From Ephemerocybe angulata (lineage: Eukaryota > Basidiomycota > Agaricomycetes > Agaricales > Psathyrellaceae): 64,000 bases of DNA. The notes under the pieces were generated by a model. The model had not been told where the DNA came from. It made no database searches and was given only the letters and a program-made list of their open reading frames with translations. Positions 34,781 through 43,392 of the stretch are shown here, one piece after another; positions within the stretch are counted from its first letter, which is position 1; each line of letters opens with the position of its first letter. The stretch lies in assembly GCA_013368325.1 (NCBI GenBank), contig JAACJK010000004.1, positions 496,001 through 560,000 on the forward strand, given 5' to 3'. Made by a program: the position numbers and the translations under genes.

Positions 34781-37700
34781 CTATCCAGGTGGTCTACTGT
34801 TTGCTTCGCCGACACTCACTAAAACCCCGGTGTTTCGATGGTACTTCAGGGACTTCGTGAATTCTTTCTTATCGCTTACGAGGTCATTCCAGGTATCTCT
34901 TACTAAGTCAGAGTCTATTGCTTTGGTCTTATACTGCCTTTCGCTGGACGCGAGGATGTCGAAGGTAAGCTTTCCGTTCATCATTGAGATCCATTTGTTC
35001 CTAGCTGCGATTGGGGAGACTTTGTGTTCGTCTTTCCCTTCGTTTCCTACTATCCATCCACATCGACTAGCCCAGATTAGCCATGCGGATTCTGCTACGG
35101 TCATCGTCAAGAGCCTCTGTTTCCCAGTATTGTCTTCGGGGGTACTTGTTACCCCAGTAATCGCGCAGCTTAGTATGTCGCCTAAGGTCTTGGGGGTTTC
35201 CCATTTGATACCTGCTCTCTCTAGTGTCTCTTTTGCAAGTCCCCAGATGGTAGCTTGGCCATTTGCTCTGCAGCTGGTGAAGATGTGCTCAGCCAATTCG
35301 GTGACATTGCAGGCGGGGCAGTTCTGTCTATCTGCATACTTTCCTTTCCATTTAGTGCCAACGGGGAGTGCGTTGTGCATGAGTTTCCACATGAAGGCTT
35401 TAATCTTCTTAACATTTAGGTGCGGGGATCTGAGGGATTTCCAGATCGTCGCGTCGTCTGGAGATCTATTGAGTCGGGTCTTTGCAGCTTGTCTAGTAAG
35501 TTCCAAATTCGTCACTGTGTCTTTCCTAGGCTTGTAGCTTTTTGCCTTTTCTGCAAGTGCAAGCCGGTATAGCTTAGCTTGGGTCATTCCAGCGAGGCGC
35601 ACCCCGCGGACTATGCTAGAGTCTGGAATCGTGCGTCTTGGGGCCTGAGGTACTGTGGCCGGTGTGTCTTCATTCAGAGTGGCAGTGGCTAACTCTTTCG
35701 CTTCAGCTGTTCCGTTCTGTACCTCTCGTAAGGTCTTTGTCTCGGTGAGGACTGTGTAGCCTGAGCGCGTCCGGAGCAGGGCGACTAGTCGTCGCAGTTG
35801 TTCTCGGTTCTGGTGAGTCACCCAGTCTTCGTTCTCGTACTCGGTTAGTTTTATCGTGAGGGCATTCAGGAGGGGTCTCGATGGCAGGTGGATATACAAA
35901 TTTGTTTCTTCTCCTGTTAGTTCAAGCGCTTCGGTCAGTCCACAAGCGATTGCCGTGGTGTATGTGGGGGCTATTCCTTGCGGGACTCGGCCTGAGATTC
36001 GGATGGGTCTTTGGTTGGGTGTGATTATTACTACACCATAGGCAGCGGCCGCATTTGTGTCTCCTTCATGCTCATTGACTGCGTTTATCGCCACAAATGA
36101 GCGGGTTTCTAAGTTTTGGACTGGAATGGTTCTGATTTTAAGTCCCTGTTCCCCAGGTGCGTGTTTGTTTGCTCCAAAAGCTCGGAAGCCATTTGACTTG
36201 CTTCCGTAGTCATCTAGTCTATGGTCGAAGAGTGTTTCCTCTGTGGTGAGGTGTAGTCTGTTTTTTACATCCTCGAAGTTTGCTCGTATAGCAGCGAGAT
36301 CAGTGGAGTCATAGGTGGGGTTCCATTTGGGGGCTAGGGAGCGGAGGATGAGTTTGGCTTTTCGCCTACATCCTTCGGGGTGTTCGCAGTCGAGAGCTCT
36401 GTAAGCGCTGCAGATGCGGCATTCGCAGGTCAGGGATTCGGGTGGCGGTGGGGTATCAATCTCTTCATGTTCTGGGTTACCGTAGACGAAATTCTTCAGG
36501 TCTCCAACTGTGTATACGTCGTGGACTCGCTGGAGGCAGGACACTGCGATACCGGTGTTCGGGGTGCGATTTACTTCAGTTCGGCCTGGGTGGAACCAGA
36601 TTGGGAGACTCTCTTTTATTTCTTGGGTTGTGACGGGCGGTTGGAAAGTGATCCCGCATTCTAGACCAGCGCTTATCATGTTCTTTGTGGAGAGAGGTAA
36701 CGAGCTCTGGTTACTGTAACGTTTTGTCTTCCAGGTTTGGAGATAGACATTTATGGCAGCGTCACGGTCAGTGACGCCAAAGGTCGTGGGGATGTCTTTC
36801 GCAATGAGGTCGTCAGCGAGGTATGTCCATAGTTTCCTCTCGGGCCCGTCGGTTGTGTAGGTCTGGCTTCTCATCATTTCTATTGCAGTGGTGCGCGTGG
36901 GGATGTCAAGTACTTTCTTACCCCCGTGTTCGAACATTTGTCTACTCGTTTCGTGGTTTACACCAGAGGGTTTGCCGCCCCACATAATCTTGTTTATATA
37001 CTTGCTCAATCTTTTTTCTGTGTCCTTTGTCATGCTTTGTACCATGGATTTATATTGAGTTCTCCCTCCAGGTTCTAGCTTGGTAATGTACGCTCGACCT
37101 TCTTGGGAAGGATTTGATTTGACCCAATAGTCTACCTTTGCTTCCACCGTCTCTAATGTGGTGGTCCAAATCCCGGTATCATCTATCTTGTTACCGATAA
37201 AGGCTCCTAGCGCTCGCACTGCTTCCCCATCACGTACTATGTGCACGTTCGGGGGGATATCTGGGGGGTTCGTTACGAATTCGGTTCTGAACTCTTCGGT
37301 CCCAACCGGTATGATCTCGGACTTCTCTACGTTGAATTTTGCTCCTGACGCCTTGCACCACGTATCCAGGATTTTCTGGAGGTCGGTAAACTTGTCTTCT
37401 TTCGAGAGGTACACTGTTGTATCGTCGGCGAAAAGGGTGGCTATCAGCCGGTCAAGATTTTCTCTTATCTTGATACCTTCAAGGCTCGATTTGCGAAGCA
37501 TGCATGCCAGAGATTCTATGGCTAAATTGAAGAGGAGGCAAGAGAGGGGGTCGCCCTGACGTACACCCCTTGTTACTCGGTAAGGGTCGCTTATTTCCCC
37601 GTTTATAACGACTACGGTTTTCGCGTTCTTATACAGGGCTGATATCGTGTCTCGGAAGTGGGGAGGGAAGTCTAGGGTTTCGAGGGTCTCTTGGAGGAAA

Positions 37701-40237
37701 GCGTGCGTAATCTTATCGTACGCTTTTTCTTGATCTAGGAGAACGAGCATTCCGTTCTCCTCTTCAGATTCACACCATCTTATCATAAGTTTCATGAGCT
37801 CAGTGTGGTCGTCGATGCGGCGTCCTTTTAGGAAGCCAGCCTGGTTGGGGTGGATGATTTTGAGGGCAATCGGGGCCAGTCTAATGGTGAGTGTCTTTGT
37901 GAATACCTTGTAGTCGGCGTTTAAGACAGTGATAGGGCGATAATTTGCAATGTTATCTCTTTCCTTCTTTTTGAAAATAGGGCACATCCAGCCAAGCGCG
38001 AAGTCACTTTCGGGGTCGACTCCTTCGGACTCAATGTCATTGTAAACCAGCTGTAAGAGTCTCAGTACATCGAGGGGCTCGTCTTCTTTCTCGCCGTCCG
38101 TCAGCCTTGTCTTCTCATCATAGTCACGCATGAGATTCTTCCAGAGCTCGGTCGGAATGCCATCCGGCCCTGATGCCTTTCCGTTAGGCATTGACACAAG
38201 TGCTTCTCGTATCTCGTCTTGCGACATGAGTTGGCTTAGGTTCGTTTTGTCTCCTTCGTCAAGCTTGAGCTCAAGTGCTGATAGTGCTTCCCGTTTGGCG
38301 TTGAGGGTATCGGGTATTTCCTCTGGGGTGGGGGTGCCGAGCTTCTGTAGGTCATCGTGGTATTTGCTCGCGTGGTTCGCCATATCGATTGACTTTTTTA
38401 TTAGGTTCCCTTCAGAGTCTTTCAGGTATGGAATGGAGTCTCTCGGTTTGTTCTCCTTATTCGCTCTGATCCAGACTTTTCCTATTGTCTCGTTCTCGAG
38501 GGCGTATTTGGTGTGCATGTTTTCTCTGGTTCTATCATGGTATTTCGTTTCTAGGACTTTGATTTCTTCATTGATCTTACTGGCCTTCGCAGATTTCTCG
38601 TAGTCGCTCGTGTCCGGGTCCTTCAGGATCTCTTCCATAAGGTCATGCTTCTTTTCAATTTCTGCCTTTGCCTTTGGTATGGCTTCTCTCGCGATTTGTT
38701 TGGCGACGTCTCGGATGTCATCCTTGAGGATCTTAAAAATGGACTGTACGTTTTTTGAGGCCGTCCTTTCTGTGAGTCCTTCCATCTCTTCGAGCTTCTT
38801 GTTTCCGTGTTTTCTAACCCAGTCCATAAAGTCGTCATCCTCAAGGAGGAAGTTTGGTATTTCCCATCTCCCTCTGCCCATGTAAGGTGCGTCAGTGTCA
38901 ATGAGTCTAGCGCTCACTAGCTCATGGTCGGTCTTGATTGCATGGTCGTAGCGGACTTCCCATTCGCTCGTTTTCTTGAAGAGTTCGGATCGTACATAGA
39001 TCCGGTCTATTCTGGATTTAGGTAAGTTGTCTGGGAGCGGCTGGGACATATCCGCTGGTTTGTGGCTCCATGTAAAAGTGCGTGTCTTGTCAGGGTAGGT
39101 TTTCCTCCAGCCGTCTGTTACTCTGAGGGTATCCTTCAGGTCCCTTAGGGCCTCGATTGCGGGGTAGTCTTGATTATCGAGCTCGGCAGGGAAGCGATCT
39201 ATCGCTTCCTCGGCTATGTTGAAATCGCCAAGGATGAAGTCTGGTCTCGGGAGGTTCTGGGTGGGGTCCGAGAACATCTCGTTTATGTTCTCCCAGAAAG
39301 CTCGGTTCTGCACCTTGTCATTTGGGGCGTACAGTGCAAGAATGGTCAGCTTGGCTGTGTGGTTCTTCCACGGAATAGCCACTAGCAGTGCGCGTCCAGC
39401 GACTAATTCTTTCGCAGTGATGTCGCTATACTTACATTTTACTCTGTCGCGGTTTACGACGATGGCTACCCCTTTCGAGTTGGGGCAGAAGTGGTCTATC
39501 GAGTTTATGATGATCATTTTCCTCTCAAACTGTCCGTTAAGGCTCTCAGTCGTCTCCCTCTTAAGGTGCGTCTCTTGAACGGCTAAAATTCCGATATCCT
39601 TCTGTCGCATGAGCTGGTTGATGTGCTGCCATTTCTGTCTGGTCTGGTCCGAGCCCCCACCTCTGATATTGAGAGACGCGATCTTCACGTTAGCCCTGGT
39701 CCTTCTCTTTTTCTTTTTCTTCTTTTTCTCAATGATCGGGTTGGCCGTGAGGTCTGTCGTCCCGGCGTTTCTTTTGGTTCGCGTAATAAATTCGAGAATC
39801 GACCGTTGGGTCCTCGACTGTCTGGTCATGGGGTCTGGTGTGGTTTGTCTTCCTTCTTGGCTTGTGTTTGGCGATGGGGCTGGGGGCTCGTTTGTACTAT
39901 TTGAGGTCGCGTTGTTCTGTTGGCTTTGAGGGGTTCTGGACCGGCGAGGTGTCCGTTTTCTTTTACGGACGCGTTTCCTTCTAGCGCCGGTCTCCCCCTC
40001 GTCTGCGTGTACCTCAAGACTTGTGGACGGGCCCGGTGTAGCATCGCGGGTGGGGCTATCACGGTGAACTTCAGGGCGGTCTACGGGAGGGGGTCCGACA
40101 GCCGGAAGGACTCCATCCCTCGTGCTGCTGAAGGGGTTGCTCAAGGAGAGCGGCTCGGTTGATATGGCCGTACCGTCGGCTTGCAAGGGGGTTATAACTG
40201 TGGTGGTTGCTCTATGGCGAATCGGCTTTACAACCAT
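34781..40237 (-). CDS. LINE ORF2: endonuclease, reverse transcriptase, RNase-H-like and zf-RVT protein
   Basis: A single 1,818-residue frame. Residues 1-180 are Ser/Pro-rich and end in a run of Lys/Arg that could target the nucleus. From about 182 comes an APE-type endonuclease: KIASLNIRGG, QETHLKRE, FILGDFNIAE, SRIDRIYV and KTDHELV. The reverse transcriptase spans about 680-960: GKASGPDGIPTELW, NYRPITVLNADYKVFTK, QAGFLKGRR, GVRQGDPLSCLLFNLAIE, and the catalytic box as FADDT at about 934. At about 1,375-1,500 is a region shaped like RNase H, but its acidic catalytic residues seem to be missing. A zf-RVT domain follows at about 1,600-1,680 (KAFMWKLMHNALPVGTKW, CPAC, then His and Cys). It nicks the target and primes cDNA synthesis there. 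No break is seen. Confidence 0.96.
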   Translation of the reverse strand: MVVKPIRHRATTTVITPLQADGTAISTEPLSLSNPFSSTRDGVLPAVGPPPVDRPEVHRDSPTRDATPGPSTSLEVHADEGETGARRKRVRKRKRTPRRSRTPQSQQNNATSNSTNEPPAPSPNTSQEGRQTTPDPMTRQSRTQRSILEFITRTKRNAGTTDLTANPIIEKKKKKKKRRTRANVKIASLNIRGGGSDQTRQKWQHINQLMRQKDIGILAVQETHLKRETTESLNGQFERKMIIINSIDHFCPNSKGVAIVVNRDRVKCKYSDITAKELVAGRALLVAIPWKNHTAKLTILALYAPNDKVQNRAFWENINEMFSDPTQNLPRPDFILGDFNIAEEAIDRFPAELDNQDYPAIEALRDLKDTLRVTDGWRKTYPDKTRTFTWSHKPADMSQPLPDNLPKSRIDRIYVRSELFKKTSEWEVRYDHAIKTDHELVSARLIDTDAPYMGRGRWEIPNFLLEDDDFMDWVRKHGNKKLEEMEGLTERTASKNVQSIFKILKDDIRDVAKQIAREAIPKAKAEIEKKHDLMEEILKDPDTSDYEKSAKASKINEEIKVLETKYHDRTRENMHTKYALENETIGKVWIRANKENKPRDSIPYLKDSEGNLIKKSIDMANHASKYHDDLQKLGTPTPEEIPDTLNAKREALSALELKLDEGDKTNLSQLMSQDEIREALVSMPNGKASGPDGIPTELWKNLMRDYDEKTRLTDGEKEDEPLDVLRLLQLVYNDIESEGVDPESDFALGWMCPIFKKKERDNIANYRPITVLNADYKVFTKTLTIRLAPIALKIIHPNQAGFLKGRRIDDHTELMKLMIRWCESEEENGMLVLLDQEKAYDKITHAFLQETLETLDFPPHFRDTISALYKNAKTVVVINGEISDPYRVTRGVRQGDPLSCLLFNLAIESLACMLRKSSLEGIKIRENLDRLIATLFADDTTVYLSKEDKFTDLQKILDTWCKASGAKFNVEKSEIIPVGTEEFRTEFVTNPPDIPPNVHIVRDGEAVRALGAFIGNKIDDTGIWTTTLETVEAKVDYWVKSNPSQEGRAYITKLEPGGRTQYKSMVQSMTKDTEKRLSKYINKIMWGGKPSGVNHETSRQMFEHGGKKVLDIPTRTTAIEMMRSQTYTTDGPERKLWTYLADDLIAKDIPTTFGVTDRDAAINVYLQTWKTKRYSNQSSLPLSTKNMISAGLECGITFQPPVTTQEIKESLPIWFHPGRTEVNRTPNTGIAVSCLQRVHDVYTVGDLKNFVYGNPEHEEIDTPPPPESLTCECRICSAYRALDCEHPEGCRRKAKLILRSLAPKWNPTYDSTDLAAIRANFEDVKNRLHLTTEETLFDHRLDDYGSKSNGFRAFGANKHAPGEQGLKIRTIPVQNLETRSFVAINAVNEHEGDTNAAAAYGVVIITPNQRPIRISGRVPQGIAPTYTTAIACGLTEALELTGEETNLYIHLPSRPLLNALTIKLTEYENEDWVTHQNREQLRRLVALLRTRSGYTVLTETKTLREVQNGTAEAKELATATLNEDTPATVPQAPRRTIPDSSIVRGVRLAGMTQAKLYRLALAEKAKSYKPRKDTVTNLELTRQAAKTRLNRSPDDATIWKSLRSPHLNVKKIKAFMWKLMHNALPVGTKWKGKYADRQNCPACNVTELAEHIFTSCRANGQATIWGLAKETLERAGIKWETPKTLGDILSCAITGVTSTPEDNTGKQRLLTMTVAESAWLIWASRCGWIVGNEGKDEHKVSPIAARNKWISMMNGKLTFDILASSERQYKTKAIDSDLVRDTWNDLVSDKKEFTKSLKYHRNTGVLVSVGEANSRPPG

Positions 40238-40702
40238 GTTGCCGTGCCAGGTCCAATTCCAGGGTTCCGCTGGGGAGTATGCCAGTGACCGTCGTGAGAC
40301 GTGGAGTGTTGGCTTAAGCCGGACTGCGGCTCTAAAGACGGGTAGTCCACGGCCTAAATAGGCCTCCCGCCTCGAAGTAGTGTCGCTTTACTTCAAAGAA
40401 GTGTAAGTCTCATACTTACGCTCGTACTCGGCTTTCCTGTCCTTCGCGCGCAAAGTCAGTAAATTTGGGCTTCGTACGTTGAGATATTAACGTGTCGGGC
40501 CGACCGTCCGACTATCTCGTATGTGTCTCATGGTTTGGGGGCTCATAGAAGGGGGGTACAACGGGTGGTATAAGGAAAGTGCTAAGTACATGCAGATTCA
40601 TGTATCGTAAGTGCTCGTAGGGACAGGTAGGAGGCTCATGCAGATTCATGACCTGGTAGGAGGGTAAGGTACTCGATGATGGGGCGACGGCTCGTGAAGA
40701 GG

Positions 40703-42911
40703 CTAAAAGAAACCACCCCTACCCCTGCCCCTGCTTCGGGGAGGGCGGGATCGACCACCTCGAACGCCCCTCGAGGCGCCGAAGTGGCCGTTCTGGTGGT
40801 GGGTACTGGTGCCGAACGCGGTATGGCTGTAGTTGTTGGCGTTGGCAGCGGCAACGGCAAAAGGGTCTGCGGCGGTGTAGGTGTCTTGGGAGTCGGTGAA
40901 CGGATCAGGCTGGTCGCTGGCAATCCTCCTCCCGAGGAAGCCGGGGATGGCTAGGAACCTGGAAGGGGCAGACGCCGACCGGATGGTCGAGCGCCATGCA
41001 GAACTTGCAGTGGAAGTTTCCTTCTCCCACCTTCGGGGTAACGCACATGGTGCCGGTCCATGTGAAAGTGACGGTGCGGACGGCGTGGAGATAGCTAGCG
41101 TGGAGGGAGATGTTCGTGGTGAAGGCCTCGGCATAGATGTTCCAGATGGGGGCGAGCTGGGAGAGTTTGTTCTTACGGATCATGATGCATTGGACTCGGA
41201 TGGACTTCAGGAAGTGGTTGAAACGCTTCGAAGGCTCCACTCCTTCATAGGCGGTGCCGTGTGCGTTGATGAGCTGGACGAGACGTTTGTCTTTGCAGAA
41301 GGCTGTTGCGACCATGAGGGTCACCGCTTCTCTGCCCTCTTTGGTTTCTCTGGCGGGGAGACCTTCGATACGGAGAAGGTAGCGGCTGAGGGGGGGATCG
41401 ACGGGGTAGATGACGACACCTCCGCTCTCGGTGTCGAAGACTCGTTGGGTCTGGAGGTCGTCGGCGACGTCGTCGGCAAGCTCGCTGAGGACGATGGGGA
41501 ACGGGGTTCCAGTGGCTCGAAGTGCAGCTATCATAGTGAGAGGGGTGATGCGCCTGGGGGTCTGTGCACCGTAGCGCTCGGTAATGAGTCCGTCGAGGAA
41601 CTCGAACTTGCTGAGGTTCTCGTTGTTGGGGCTATCGAGGGTGATGATGGCGATGACCTTCCGGCCCTTGGCATTCCTGACTACTTCTTCCTCCGAAGGG
41701 TCGACGAAGGCGAAGAGGCTTAGGGGGTCGAGGGGGTTGGCTGGGTATCCGCCCTCGGGGGTTGGAGTGACTTGGAAGGGGCTAGGGGGCTGAGGAGGTT
41801 CGGAGCCAGCGGGGGCGTAGTGGGTCGGCTCGTTGACGATGGGGGCTTCGCCTTCAGCGGTTCTCAATACCGCATCGAAGGGGGAGTCGGACACTCCGGC
41901 GGAGGTCTCTTCCTGGGACGCGGTCCTTCCAAGGGCTTCGGCTTCAGCTTTGACGAGGGCGTCGAAGTCAATTTCGGTCTCTTCGAGGTAGCGGTCGTAC
42001 TGGTTCATGGGCTCTGGGGAGGGGCGAGGGGTGGAGGTCTCGTTGTCGTTGGAGGGCTTGGGCGTAGAAGGGGGGGAGGGGCTCGGGAGGGCTGGGGCTT
42101 TCCCTTTCTCCTCCTTGGTGAAGCGCTCATCGCTGGACTCATCCGAGTCATCTCCTTCGTCGGCGCTACCTTCAAAGTCCTTTGGTGTCTCATACTCAGT
42201 GGCTACGGAGCCCTCACGCTCGTCGGCGGGGTTCTCCTCGTGCTCAGGGTTCTCCTCGGTGGTGTAGTTAGACTCGTCTTCGTCGTCTTCCCCGGCTTCG
42301 GAGGTGCCGACCTCGGACTGGGAGGAGGCTAGGCTTGCGACTTGGGACATCTCGTAGTCGTTCTCGGACTCTTGTTCAGACGTGGAATGGCTATGAGCCA
42401 GTAGGGTAAGTGCCCATTCTCGAGGGGGGAGGGAGAGGCGATCAACATACCCGCTCGACTCCTTGGTCTCTTTGTTCTTGGGTGGGATGGTGGGCTCTGG
42501 GGCCGGCTTCTTGAGCGGGGGGGAGGACGCGGACGCGTCGTCAGAGAGGTCGCCGCTCTTCCTCTTCTTCTTGTCGTCGGCTAGGGTGTTGGTTTCCTTT
42601 GTGCCCTTTGTCTGTTGGGCGGGTTTCTTCAAGCTGGGGGTTGGGATCTTAGTCGGGCCGGCGGCAGAGATCGAAGTGGGCTGTAGGGTCTCAGAGGTGG
42701 TCCCGGTCTTGGTAGAGGGGGTGGCAGTGGATGCAGAGGGAGGCTCGGGGGCAGTCGCCTTTGTTCCCTTCTTCGCAGTGGGCTTGGGCTTGGGCTTAGG
42801 CTTGGACTTGGGGTCGGGTTTGACGATAGTCATGCTCGCGGTGGAGAGTGTGCTCTGGACGCTGCCTGAGCGTTTGGAGCCTTCTCTGGTAGAGGCAGGC
42901 ATGGGGGGCAA
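40703..42911 (-). CDS. LINE ORF1: gag-like RNA-binding protein, with a frame break before its C-terminal tail
   Basis: The main frame runs 42911-40905 (668 residues). The first half is Pro/Ser/Lys/Glu-rich and disordered. The globular second half ends with a zinc knuckle CKFCMALDHPVGVC (C-x2-C-x4-H-x4-C), which binds element RNA. The frame stops 22 residues after the knuckle. In the +1 frame the sequence continues without a stop from before the knuckle to 40703 as IPGFLGRR, DPFTDSQDTY and an RG-rich tail (GVRGGRSRPPRSRGRGRGGFF minus its last residues). RG tails commonly bind RNA, so the tail probably belongs to ORF1. Either one base was lost or gained in this copy, or ribosomes shift frame. 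The listed span covers both frames. Confidence 0.82.
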
Positions 42912-43378
42912 TTTGGGGGTTCGAGGTAGTCAAAGGGAAAGAGAGCTGTGGGGCGTCTGAGGGGACATCGATAATTAGCGGGACTTATATATCTTATCAG
43001 TTCCTTTGTCTCGAAAAGGGCACGAGGGAGGGCGTACTCAGTGGTCTGGCATGGATTTGTCTCTTTGTGACGCGTACGCCTCGAGGTGCTATTGTGGCAT
43101 GAGGGCTTGGGGGGTGGCATGACCAGGTCTCCGCCTCGTGGGCGACGTTGTAGCTGGGTGGGACTGGGTGGGGGCTCGTGAAAGGACGGGGGGCTCTGGG
43201 TCCCCTTCCGGGCTGGCTAGTCGGTGGGGGGCGGTAGCTGCTTCCTGGGTGGACCTGACATACTCCTCGCATCGCTCAAAGATGCAGGTTGAGGAGATGA
43301 CCACGATCCGGCCCATCCTTGTCTCCCATCATCGTGGGAAAATCCCTAGATGATGGTGGTACGAGATCAAGGAGCCCC

Positions 43379-43392
43379 CCTACGGGCCTAAG
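43379..43392. repeat. LINE target-site duplication, 5' side, containing the host stop codon
   Basis: Identical to 34499-34512. On the minus strand it reads CTTAGGCCCGTAGG, and its TAG (43390-43388) is the stop codon of the GTPase-WD40 gene. Confidence 0.92.

Larger units (their letters stand above)
34513..43378 (-). mobile_element. Full-length non-LTR retrotransposon (LINE), about 8.9 kb
   Basis: Transcribed from the minus strand: 5' UTR (43378 to 42912), a gag-like ORF1, an ORF2 with endonuclease and reverse transcriptase, a 3' UTR, and a 36-nt poly(A) tail seen as T at 34513-34548. A 14-16 bp direct repeat flanks it. The intact 1,818-codon ORF2 and identical flanking repeats indicate a recent insertion. 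The layout (zinc-knuckle ORF1; endonuclease, RT, RNase-H-like and zf-RVT region in ORF2) fits the L1/Tad group of fungal LINEs. It sits exactly at the stop codon of the GTPase-WD40 gene. The 5' boundary is uncertain by one or two C residues. Confidence 0.95.

Noticed and set aside
38130..39929. Plus-strand frames within the LINE
   Set aside because: Complement of ORF2, which carries clear endonuclease and RT motifs on the minus strand.
41772..42960. Gly/Val-rich plus-strand frames opposite LINE ORF1
   Set aside because: Antisense of the Pro/Ser/Glu-rich ORF1.
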